64,000 nt of DNA from Trogon surrucura (GCA_020746105.1 CM036658.1:29103099-29167098), one strand, 5' to 3'; shown: positions 1 through 9,215, numbered from the stretch's first letter. Translations and numbers: made by a program. Notes: a model not told the origin generated them from the sequence alone.

Positions 1-2590
1 CCCGGAGAGACATTTTTTGTCATTGCATTCATTCACTTGTGGCTCTTCCACTTTCTTTAAGTCTAGTCCTCAGTTCTTCTCCCCACCTTTCCTTAACAGA
101 CATGCAAACACAAAAAAAATTGCACATTATATGGTGAGATCTGGTTTCTGCAAACCATGAAGGGCTGACTGCACTGCTCAAGCTTCACCTTTTTGACTTG
201 CAGGGTTAACTGCTTTGGCTTTGTGGAAGAGTGTAACAGACCACAAGCAAAGCAGATCAGCTTTTAAGGTTTCATTTCAAATTCAGAGCACTCAGAGACT
301 ATGACAGAGCCATGAATTCAGAATGAGACAAAACAGTAAGCATGACGAATGTAAAATATATTAGTCTTCATTTAAAACGAGTGAAGTTACTATTTCTCTT
401 TCATATACTTGGTTGGTAATTTTGTGTGCATTAGTTCGAGGAAGTAATGTTTTGTATGAGTAGATTTTGCCAATAAAATGTCAAACTGACTATGACGAGG
501 ATAGTAAAATATCTCTAGCTACTGTTTTCATGTAAAATAACAATAGATTCAATACTATGTAATAGAGTGTAATGAATGTTACTATACTTTCTGTCATAAC
601 ACTACCTTTTATTTATTTCATTGCACTGCAGATATTCTTATGTAGGGCAACACTTTCAAGGCCCTAAATAGTAGGAATTTATGGAAAGGTAGGAACACAA
701 AAAGATCAGCTGGGATCACAAAATGTAACATTTTTATGTAAACTGTTATAAAATGAGAGCACTTAGAAGAAACAGTACATATTCATATAGGTTTCTGTGT
801 GCAATTAGTTGATTTGCTAGTATTAAGTTATGTGGGTAAAGTAGAGTAATGTTGGAAGCTGGCTTTTAGACTAGTCATTATCATTACTGCCAAATGACCT
901 CTTGCAAGAATTTGAATGATACACCTTTGTGTAGAGCCACTTAAAGTACAGTACTGCTGTTATCTATAAACTATATTTTCTTAAGAAAATTACCTGTCAG
1001 AAGAATTTTTTTTTAAATCCAGTAAAAGGAGCAGTGATCAAAGTTCAGCATTCACACACGGAGTGTGAGAATGGTGTTCCTCCAGTCCAGTTCATTTCGT
1101 CCAAGGGACATAATGACATAGTCTTTGTATGGCCTTGGTATCTCCCTGGGCTCCCCTAACTCATCTCTGATAATGAGGACATCTTTTTCCATTCACTAGT
1201 ATAAAAGTACAGTGCTCCATGTTGGTACCTGAGGAGAACCTTACTGAACACTTCAGTCAGTAGAAGGAAAACAGAATGTATACTCTCTAGATCTGTTGGT
1301 GGAGGTTTCACAGAAGGACTCTGCATTTTCTACACACATAACGGCTTTGAGGATTTGAGATTTTTTTTTTTTAAGAACATGCCTCTGTTGTTTTGGACTT
1401 GATCAATGATTTTCTTTTTCATTCCTTTTTTTTTCCTGTAACTGAGTGGGAAGTAGGGATGCACTACAATTACCTCCATTCCAGCGGTGCTTTACGTTTA
1501 CACCACCAGTTCAGTAACAGACCCAAGCATGTTCAACGACTCATTCAAGACACATAATTAAACTGCATCTATGCTGAGGTGCACAACTCTTGGGTTAAAG
1601 CTTACACAGTGCTTTGAGATCCTTCAGATAGAGAGGCAATAAATATCATGATAATAAACCTTGTTTTGCAGCTGTGCTGCAGGTATAGTTAATAAAGTGG
1701 CTGTCACAGAAAAGTCAGCTGTGTGATATCTATTGCGGATGCTTTGTGAGGAAGCAAATGACAACACATGTATGTTTTAAAAAATAAAATAAATATCAAG
1801 TATTTGTTGAGCAGATTCATTTACAGATTTACACAAACAACGGCTTTAGAAAAAGGGAAAGCAATTTTAAATAAAGGCTGAAGGTAAAAGACTGCAAAGT
1901 AATTGGTGACAATTACATAAGTGATTTCCTCTTCAGGCCACTGAAGCAGTGAACTGAAATTAAATCGTCAGATGACATTAAGAGTATCACATAAAGCATA
2001 GAAAATGGTATTTCCAAAGATTCAGACACACAACTAGTCTGTCAAAAAAGTCAAGATCCATCAGTTTAGCTCCTTATCTTTTCAGCAGTTTCCATTTGAT
2101 CTTAGGCCACAGACTTTGGACAGCAGCTTCAATCACAGTTCTCAGAAAAGGGACTTCAGGCCAAGAACAACTTTATATGATAGCAGGATCTGACACATAT
2201 GCTTCAGTTCTCTTAGAGTACCACACGTGTCTTCAAAAAAATGTGGTTAGAGACTGTAATAAAGATCTGTTACAGAGTGTTAGTGTGGAAATACACTGTT
2301 CCTGACTTTGGGTCTTGAAAAAACAAAATTTGGAGCTGTGGTCTCTATTCAGAAGACTTTTTTAAGTAACGTATTTAACTCAGCTTTTGAAGAGATGTAG
2401 CTAGTGACCTGAAGAGCACATGTCCTGAACTGGTAGGAGCACCTGTGAAACCCAGAAACAGTGGCAACCCTCCAAGAGCCCAACAGATCTCTAGCCCGAA
2501 GACCCACACTAAACAATCCCCTCCATGTTCTTCGATAGCTCAATAATGAAGCGGTCATTCTGTTCAATACTAAGGACTGTGGGTTTCTGC
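1..2590. other. AT-rich intergenic flank, no gene seen
   Basis: The stretch is AT-rich with scattered short chance reading frames and homopolymer runs. I see no CR1 tail, no convincing exon and no RNA gene. A TATAAAAG word occurs near 1200 but nothing downstream of it reads as a gene. The last ~240 bp (2350-2590) become less AT-rich and lead into the diverged gene relic. Confidence 0.5.
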
Positions 2591-2593
2591 TGG

Positions 2594-2826
2594 ACTCCCT
2601 GTAAACTACCTCCTCTGCAGACAGCCCCCTCTGCATCGTCTGCCAGGGGCAGAGAAGATATGGCGACCGGCACCGCAGGTCGGCTACCCAGAGTTACCTG
2701 CAAGCTGCCACCTTTCCAGGCAGCTGCTTCTACATGTTCAGCCAGAGGCACACAAGATATAGTAATTGGCAGTTCAGCCACAAATACTGTGTGTCACATA
2801 CTCAGGGCATCCGCAGTGCTTGGGCT
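2594..2826 (+). pseudogene. Diverged exon-2 relic of the duplicated gene
   Basis: The segment aligns with gene positions 5050-5491, starting at the shared word ACTCCCTGT and ending at GCATCCGCAGTG. Mismatch is roughly one base in ten by eye over the first ~140 bases. It keeps the LPPLQ-type repeats but has only two units where the intact gene has four. The relic spans about 225 bp against about 440 bp in the gene, a difference close to two 108-bp units. There is no promoter, exon 1 or exon 3 around it, and homology stops where the recent segmental duplication begins at 2827. It is probably the remnant of an older gene copy cut off by a deletion or by the duplication event. Either it predates expansion of the repeats in the living copies, or it lost two units. 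Confidence 0.75.
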
Positions 2827-3625
2827 GCCCTTCCAGGGCACATTTCCCTAATGCCTACTCTAATCCTCCCCGGGCGTAACTTGAGACCGTTTCCTCTTGT
2901 GCTCGCTTTTGTAACTGGGCAGGAGACTCCTGCAGGATTCTCGGATGTAAACCCGCCTGACCCCACGGGCCTGTGCGTGGCTAGGTGGGGCAGCAGGTCA
3001 CTAATCATTTCCCCTTGGATTGTGGAAGTCTCATTCTGTTCCCCATTGCTGTCTTCCAGCACCAGGTGCTGGGTACCCAGCAAACAAACAGCCGGTCGGT
3101 CCTGCTGTTAAAGATTGAGGCAAAGAAGCCATCAGGTACCTCGGCCTTTTCCCCTTCCTTAGTCATTGTGTGTCCCCCTGCACCCAAGAAAGGAGGAAGA
3201 TACTCCCTCATTCTCATTTGGTTGTTAGTGTATTTAGAGGAGCAGCTTTTATTCTCTTTTACGGCAATAGCCAAACTGAGCTCTAGCCGGGCTTTGGCCC
3301 TTCTCATTTTCTCCCTGCCCGGCTTCACTGCATCTTTGTAGCACTCCTGCATGGCCTGCCCCCTCTTCCAAAGGCCATAAACTCTCCTTTAGTTTCCAAA
3401 TCCCAGCCAAAGCTCTCTGTTCAGCTGGGTGGGTCTTCTTCCCCTCCGGTCCATGTTTCAGAACATGGGGATATCCCGTTCCTGCGCCTTGAAGGCTGCG
3501 TCCAGCCTTCCCGGACTCCTTTGCCCTTCAGGACGGCCCCCCAAGGCACTCTGCGAATCAGTCTCCTAAACAGGCCCGAGTCTGCCCCACGGAAGCCCAA
3601 GGTGGCCGCTCTGCTAACCCCTTAG
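2827..3625 (-). mobile_element. CR1 LINE fragment (copy 1), internally deleted
   Basis: Translated on the minus strand, the region carries CR1 ORF2-like segments such as RRAKARLELSLAIAVKENK and KASTRGNGLKLRPGRIRVGI. The linker region before the reverse transcriptase is joined almost directly to the C-terminal tail of ORF2, so the catalytic core is missing (roughly 1 kb, inferred from the usual CR1 layout). In copy 1 the 3' end of the element is cut at 2827; in copy 2 it runs on to about 9952. The 5' limit is uncertain. CR1-like sequence can be followed to about 3625 and may reach further towards the promoter. Confidence 0.85.
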
Positions 3626-4180
3626 TGCTGTAAGGGGTAATGAGGTCAAAGGTCTCTCTGCAGCCACTCTGGCCTCCACGATTTATCTGCTGTAAGGGTT
3701 GTGTTGAAGGCGTCAATCTGCGTACGTGCCCACGCTTTAGCCAAAACAGGGCCGTCCGGGCACCGCAACACGCCCCCCTCCTTGGGCTGCTCCTCTGGGC
3801 AGGCCTTGCTGATCTCCGTCCCCGGCGTGTGCCCAGGAGAGAAGCGGGCACCCGTGTGCAGAACCCCGGGGGACAAAATCTCACACCGCTCGCCCCTTGC
3901 AAAGCCCTGCTGGTGGCTGTGGAGACACCCCTGCCCGTGGCCGGGCCTGTGGGCCTCCCTTGCGTTTCTCTGTGCGGTCACTGGAGCAGCCCCAGTCCTC
4001 GGGACCCTGCGAGGGAGCAGAGCCTGGGGACAAGGCCCCGGGGCGGTGGCAGCCCGAGCTGCTGGAGGCGCGCAGGACTGAGCTCTGCAGAGGCCGCCGG
4101 CACCAGGGCCCAGCACGAGGCCTTGGCTCGGGCCTGCCGGGGCCTCTGTGAGGGGAGAGTAGGGGCTGCCCCGGGCCGGG
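3626..4180. other. GC-rich upstream flank of gene copy 1
   Basis: About 550 bp of GC- and CpG-rich sequence between the CR1 and the core promoter. It is open in several frames on both strands, as expected for such composition, but those frames run through the promoter and TATA box and show no protein-like features. It is probably a CpG-island-like promoter shoulder. It contains one of the three copy differences (3714). Confidence 0.5.
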
Positions 4181-4240
4181 CCGAGCCGGTCCCAGCCTGT
4201 TCCAGCCAGTCCCAGCCGGTCTCAGTGGGTCCCAAGCGTG
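4181..4240 (+). repeat. Six 10-bp direct repeats upstream of the CRE
   Basis: Six consecutive degenerate decamers related to CCCAGCCGGT (CCGAGCCGGT, CCCAGCCTGT, TCCAGCCAGT, CCCAGCCGGT and two weaker ones). They end about 40 bp before the CRE. The period equals about one DNA helical turn. They could be a binding-site cluster or simply a minisatellite. The same array is at 11503-11562 in copy 2. Confidence 0.7.
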
Positions 4241-4277
4241 GGCGTCTGTCTCCACAGCGACCACCAGCAGGGCTTTG

Positions 4278-4330
4278 TGACGTCATGCGCAGAGGCCATT
4301 GCGACGTGGTGACCGCGAGGGTATATAAGG
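4278..4330 (+). promoter_or_regulatory. CRE + TATA core promoter, gene copy 1
   Basis: A perfect palindromic cAMP response element TGACGTCA lies at 4278-4285 and is directly followed by the NRF1-like word TGCGCA. A TATA box TATATAAGG lies at 4322-4330, about 37 bp after the CRE. Transcription would be expected to start near 4350-4358, giving a 5' leader of about 80-85 nt before the ATG at 4437. A full CRE close to a TATA box is bound by CREB/CREM family activators and is common in genes switched on in post-meiotic male germ cells; tissue specificity here is inference. Confidence 0.8.
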
Positions 4331-4436
4331 AGCGAGAGCCCTGTGGGGCTGGTTCACTCCCAGGAGAGCAGCTCCCGCTGGAAGCAGCATCTCCCGGGGT
4401 GTGCGCGTGGCAGGTCTGAGGCGGAGGACGCCGAAG

Positions 4437-7400
4437 ATGTCCACGGACGAGAAGGCGAACGCTCGCTCCAGGCCCGGCAACGGGCTGCCGAGGCAGCAGC
4501 AGCGGCTCCAGGTGAGGGCCGGGGTAGGGGGCAGAGGCCATTAGGGCACTGGTAGGGAGCCCCAGGGAGACGTGCTCAAACATCTTCCTGACCCCGGGAA
4601 GCTGCCAACAGGCAGGCGGGAGGTGCAGGAGCGGGCAGGTGGGCCTGGCCCCCGTGTCAGGCTGAGCCTTGCCCGGTGCCATGCCCACGGGGCATGCTGG
4701 GGGCGCTCCTGGGGGATGTGAGGGGACCAGACCTCTGCGCAGCCGGCTCTGGCAGCAGAGAGGCAGCCGCCTGCGGGGCTGAGCCCTGCCCTGGGGGTTG
4801 GCAGGATAGTCCGGCCGCAGGATCCCCTCCAGCGGGGAGGAGGGGGTGTGGGGCCAAGGAGGACCACAGTCACACAGCCTCTCTCTGCTTTCCTTGCAGA
4901 CAGACAACCTGGCCCGCTGGGTGGCACTGCCCCGCAGAAGGGCGGCAGCACAAGAGGAGACAGCCCACTTGCAGGCCTTGCCACCTTGTCACAGGCAGGC
5001 AGCGGCAGCCGGGCACGCACCTGCAGCTCGGCTGCCCGGAGCTGCCAGCACTCCCTGTCAGCTGCCTCCTCTGCAGGCAGCCCCCTCTGCATCGTCTGCC
5101 AGGGGCAGAGAAGATACGGCAAGCGGCACCGCAGCTCAGCTACCCGGGGCTACCTGCAAGATGCCACCTCTGCAGGCAGCCGCTTCTTCGTCTTTGGCCA
5201 CAGGCAGAGAAGACATGGCGATCGGCACCGCGGCTCGGCTACCCGGATCTGCCAGCACCTCCTACAAGCTGCCGCCTCTGCAGGTAGCCACTTCTTTGTC
5301 TTCGGCCACAGGCAGAGAAGATATGGCGATCAGCACGGCGCCTCGGCGACCCGGAGGTGCCAGCACCTCCTACAGGCTGCCACCTCTGCAGGCTTCTGCA
5401 TCGTCGGCCAGGGGAACGCAAGGTATATCCGCCAGCAACGCAGCCACCGGCCACCGATACTGTGTGTCACCTCCTCAGGGCATCCGCAGTGACCGGGGCA
5501 CAGCTGCGAGGGTAGAGAACCGGAGGTCTGCCCCACGCAGCTCTGCAGCCTGTAGCAGCGGTGTGACGGAGACAGCTCAGAGCCTCGTGAGCGAGGTCCT
5601 GGGCAAGGTGTTCCTTGGGAGCCAGGGATGCAGCCAGCAGCCTTTAAAAACAATCAAGGTCCAACTGGCCAACAATCAAGGTCCAACTGTGGCCAAGATG
5701 CCCACAGCTCATCCCACACCCAGCACCAGCAGCGCTGCCAGTAGGGCCCCTGTGCCAACTTCTCCAGGCACGGACGTGGGGCCAGGGCTTCAGGGACGAG
5801 TGGCAGAGCGTGCTGCAGCAACGCCAAGCATGCGCATCAGGTGCAATCTGAGCTGCGGACCACTGCGGGTGCGCTACGAGGCTCTTGAGGAGCATGTGGC
5901 TGCCCACTCCCCCCGGATAAAGGAGGAACTGGAGGGGAGCTCCGTGCACGGCAGCTCCCCGCGGGTGATCTATGAGGCTGTCGAAGAGCATGTGACCATG
6001 CACTCTGTGAAGGCTCAGGAGGAGCTGGAGTTGAGCTCCCTGCACCACAACTCACTGAGGGTGAGCTACGAGGCTGTCGAAGGGCATATGGCCGCCCACT
6101 CACTCCGCATAAAGGAGGAGCTGGAGGGGAGCTCCGTGCACGGCAGCTCACTGCAAATGAGCTACGAGGCTGTCGAAGAGCATGTGACCATGCACGCCAT
6201 CAAGGCTCAGGAGGAACTGGAGTTGAGCTCCCTGCATGGCAACTCACTGAGGGTGCGCTACAAGGCTCTTGAGGAGCATGTGGCTGCCCACTCACTCCGG
6301 ATAAAGGAGGAACTGGAGGGGAGCTCCGTGCACGGCAGCTCACTGCGAGTGAGCTACGAGGCTGTCGAAGAGCATGTGACCGTGCACTCCGTCAAGGCTC
6401 AGGAGGAACTGGAGGGGAGCTCCCTGCACTGCGCATTGCTGCGGCTACGCTATGATGCCGTTGAGGAGCATCTGGCATTCCGCTCCATCGAGACAGAGCC
6501 TGTGCAGCAGCTGGAGGGGAGCCACCTGTTCCACAGCGGGCGCCACCTGGCCCAGTACAGCCAGTGGCAGCAGTACGATCCCGAGGAGCACGAGCTCCTG
6601 CAGCTGGAGGGCGAGGAGCAGCAGCATTTCCCCCTGATGCAGGGGAGATCCGGACAAGTGAGTGCCCAGGGTGCCGCAGGATGGCATGCGAGGGAACAGG
6701 ACAGGGGGAGGAGCTGTACAGCTGCAGCTTGATAAGCTGCCTCCTGTAGCTCTGTCCCAGCAGCTGGTGGTGGCAGGTCCCCAGTAGGTGTTTTCTGGTG
6801 TGAGCCCAGCTATCTCAACTAATACCCGTCTCTCCTTTCAGATCCTCAAGGTGAACCTATCTTTTGGCCTGGGGCAGCCACAGCGGACACATGTGGAGTG
6901 TCTGGATCTGCTGCAACAGCCGGAAGCCCATGCCCGCCGTGAGCAGTGCGTGGGGCCAGAAGCGGGGGTATTGCCAGAAGGTGAGCCCACGGCCTTGGCC
7001 ACAGAAGGTTCGGAGGAGTTGGAGGGTGACAGTGAGGAGCTGTCCCAGGGGCAAGAAGGCTCCAGCTTGTACTGGGACACTCCCTTGCTCACGAACCTCT
7101 GCCAAGCCCCCCATGCCAGCCTCCAGCAGGAGCCCGACACGCCCAGCAGCACAGGCACAGAGGCGCCAGAAGACGCAGCTGACGACCTGCAGAGCGCATC
7201 TCCTGCCCCTGCAGGTCCCACAGATGCTGAGCCGGCAGCTGCCGCCCTGGCCAGAGCTGCTGAGGAAGAGCCTCTTGCTCTCATGGTGCAAGAGAAAGAG
7301 GCAAATGCGCCGGCTTCTCCCGCCTTTGGCGAGCAGGCGGAGAGCCAGGACCCTGCTCCACACAGCCCCACAGCCTGCACCGTGGCACTGCTGGACACAG

Positions 7401-7921
7401 ACGACTACACTGTGACAGAGGTCACGGGCAAGGCTGTGGTGGTGACCCATGGACTCGGGCAGCAGCTGGTGGAAGAGCAGGACACGGCACAAAGCACAGA
7501 TGCGCTGACGGCAACAAGATCTCCTGCAGCAGCACCTCAGGACACTGTGTCTCCCTTGGCTGCAGAGCCTCAGGGAGAGGCCAGCACCGCTCCGCTCATC
7601 ACAACAGCCTGCCAGGAGGGAGAAAACATGGCTTCTCCCATGTCTGGAGACCATCAAGGAGAGGTGAACAGCACAGCCAGCGGCACAGCCACTGTTTCCC
7701 TGGCAGCTGGCGAGGATGAAGCTGTTCTTTTCCTGCCTCAGAAGCCCCTCGCCTACAGTCCTCCTTCCCGCGCAGGCATCGCCCCCCTCCCACGTGCCCC
7801 ACCTCGATGGCAACGGACCTCTCTCTTCAGGCTTCTGCGCAGGGCTTACCGCTCTACCCCCATCAGGGCTCTGCGCAGGGCTTGCCGCTGTACCTGCATT
7901 GCAGGACAGCCAGATGAGTAG
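4437..7921 (+). CDS. Unrecognised 970-aa repeat protein, gene copy 1 (3 exons)
   Basis: Exons: 4437-4511 (25 codons), 4900-6657 (586 codons) and 6842-7921 (359 codons plus TAG). Both introns (388 and 184 bp) start GTGAG, end in CAG after a pyrimidine tract, and are phase 0. The ATG (GCCGAAGATG) has A at -3 and begins MSTDEKANARSR. Layout: residues ~70-207 are four degenerate repeats around LPPLQ and ATGREDMA. Residues 251-262 (AQSLVSEVLGKV) match the spacing of PKA RII-anchoring helices. Residues 347-570 are seven 32-residue repeats (YEAVEEHV..HS..EELE.SS.H). Residues 612-~925 are acidic and rich in Ala, Pro, Glu and Ser. The last ~40 residues are basic, with an LLRRAY/ALRRAC doublet and CRCTC. 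There is no signal peptide or membrane segment. I do not recognise the family; a structural or scaffold role is only a guess. Coding sequence is identical to copy 2. Continuity across three exons plus promoter and poly(A) signal argue for a working gene. Confidence 0.85.
5032..5445 (+). repeat. Four LPPLQ coding repeats in exon 2, copy 1
   Basis: Units start at 5032, 5140, 5239 and 5347 (108, 99, 108 and ~99 bp). Each begins with LPG or RPG, continues through a (S/K)(L/M)PPLQ core, then an Ala/Ser run, then ATGREDMA or ARGTQG. All units keep the frame. The upstream relic at 2594-2826 has just two of them, so the number has changed over time. Confidence 0.85.
5649..5694 (+). repeat. 22/24-bp tandem duplication read in two frames, copy 1
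   Basis: AACAATCAAGGTCCAACT occurs twice (5649 and 5671). The first copy is read as TIKVQLA and the second as NNQGPTVA, because the 22-bp step shifts the frame by one. The second copy has two extra bases (GT before GGCC), so the total insertion is 24 bp and the downstream frame is kept. Confidence 0.85.
5863..6534 (+). repeat. Seven 96-bp (32-residue) coding repeats, copy 1
   Basis: Units start at 5863, 5959, 6055, 6151, 6247, 6343 and 6439 with no length variation. The core is YEAVEEHV followed by HS, EELE and SS.H. Units 1, 3 and 5 share AAHS.RIKEELEGSSVHGSS; units 2, 4 and 6 share T(M/V)H..KAQEELE. The true period is thus a 64-residue A/B pair repeated three times, followed by a diverged seventh unit (YDAVEEHLAFRS) and a decayed eighth near 6540-6620. 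The register of hydrophobic residues suggests short amphipathic helices. Confidence 0.9.
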
Positions 7922-8092
7922 CGCCCTGCTGCCAACGCCAGGAGGGTCCCCTGAGCCTGCACAGCGTCCAGTGGGAACGACGTGGGGAGGAGGCACTTGA
8001 GAGGGGGATGGGTGTCTTGTTGGTGCCCCCGGTGTTCAACTGCCCTGAGGCCATCATGCCATCCGCCTCCGTCCTGCTTGGCCACAGCTGCT

Positions 8093-8098
8093 AATAAA
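8093..8098 (+). terminator. Poly(A) signal, gene copy 1
   Basis: A canonical AATAAA lies 172 bp after the TAG stop, in CTAATAAAAGATGGG, with a T/G-rich patch (CATCTGTGTCC) some 25 bp downstream. It gives a 3' UTR of roughly 190-200 nt. Confidence 0.8.
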
Positions 8099-8119
8099 AG
8101 ATGGGAGATTTCCCCTAGC

Positions 8120-9215
8120 GCTCATCTGTGTCCAGTCCATCTCAGAAGGAAGATGGTCATAGGTGTGACCCGATGGCACAGAGGAACCCCTTCCCTGTGG
8201 TGCTGCCCGCCCCCTTGCTAGCAGCGCAGCCCAGGCTGCAGAACTGCCCTTGCTGCCTGGGCACAGTGCCCACCCCTGCCCATCTTGGCCCCCAGGGCCT
8301 TTCCCACAGCCACTGCTTCTCTCCAGCTGCCTGGTCCCTGCCCCGCCTCCTGTGGGGTGTCAGCCCATCCCCCGGACGGTGCTTGGCGCTTGCCTTTGCT
8401 TGACTTCCTGCGGTCCCTGGCAGCCCACTCTTCTGCCCCAGCCAAGTCCCTCCCAAGGGCTACCCGGCCTCCAGTACCGCCACTGCCAGCCGCAGCGTGA
8501 GGGCCTCTGGCCAGTCCCGACTCTCAGCGTGAACCCTCTCATGCTCCACGTCCGGAGGAAAGGTGCTGCAGAAGAGCAGCCCATCAGGGAGCTCCCAGGG
8601 CTGTCTGGGGAGAGGGCTGGTCCCCTGTGGACACTGGGGACTTCTGGGAGCACGCCACCCCAACCCAACCCACCACCAACCACTGATGGGTAATTCCTTT
8701 CAGAGGGCCCTCCAATATCTGGTGTCTTTCTTCAGAAACGGTCAGGGATATCCCCTTCTCATGGGGCAGGGAGGTCCATGGCCTGATGCCTTGCCACAAG
8801 AGATAGGGGCAGATCTCTCCCTCTCAGGGAGAAAAAAGCAGTAGAATCCAGCCCCTACTCGTGATGGGCCACATTCACAGGACCATGGTATTAGTCCAGG
8901 AGAAGGCCCTTAGGAAGCTGCAGCTCAGTCACACCCATGAAGAATTCACTCGAGCTAAAATCGAAACACCGCTACTTTCCCAACTGAACCAAAGAACCCA
9001 TCGGGCAATAGCGAGGCAGCAGGGGCATTGCAGGGGGAGCACGCTGTGTCACAGTAGCCGCCCGGGTCATATCCAGAACTGAGCACTGATGGCTGGTCAG
9101 ATGCCAACTCTCACAGGTTTTATAAAAGCACAGGGCTGCCGCTTGGAAGGGTCCCCATTCCTAAATGTGGACATTTGAAATATTTGAGTATTAGTATTTT
9201 TTAAAACAGAATCAC
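8120..9215. other. 3' flank of gene copy 1 within the duplication
   Basis: About 1.1 kb, GC-rich at first and turning AT-rich after about 9120. Short frames on both strands show only proline/serine-rich composition-driven peptides. I see no exon, no repeat family I recognise and no RNA gene. It contains one of the three copy differences (8196). Confidence 0.5.

Larger units (their letters stand above)
2827..9215 (+). repeat. Segmental duplication, copy 1 (6,389 bp)
   Basis: The segment matches 10149-16537 at a constant offset of 7,322 bp. By reading I found three substitutions: T3420/C10742, C3714/T11036 and T8196/C15518. I found no indels, since coordinates and all long reading frames keep the same offset. 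The left edge is at GCCCTTCCAGGGCAC, which joins the gene relic here but continues a longer CR1 in copy 2. The right edge is at AACAGAATCAC. The unit holds a CR1 fragment, promoter, whole gene, poly(A) signal and about 1.1 kb of 3' flank. Introns and promoter are included, so it is a DNA-level duplication and not a retrocopy. Confidence 0.97.

Noticed and set aside
3640-4419. 259-codon plus-strand frame upstream of the gene
   Set aside because: It passes through the CRE and TATA box, so it cannot be on the main transcript, and its peptide has no domain-like features.
3978-4907. 309-codon minus-strand frame over promoter, exon 1 and intron 1
   Set aside because: It runs opposite a well-supported spliced gene, covers its TATA box and intron, and is Pro/Arg/Gly-rich as expected from GC-rich DNA. 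The copy 2 counterpart is rejected too.
4846-6732. Reading exon 2 as a single-exon gene starting at 4846
   Set aside because: That start lies within intron 1. The acceptor at 4899, the in-frame exon 1 beside a proper promoter, and the phase-0 link to exon 3 explain the data better.
6857-7996. 379-codon minus-strand frame opposite exon 3
   Set aside because: It mirrors the plus-strand exon; the high GC content and Ala/Glu/Pro codon use leave the opposite strand free of stops. Splice sites and poly(A) signal support the plus strand.
8250-8693. 147-codon plus-strand frame after the poly(A) signal
   Set aside because: Pro/Leu/Ser-rich, with overlapping open frames on the other strand, no promoter and no splice sites.
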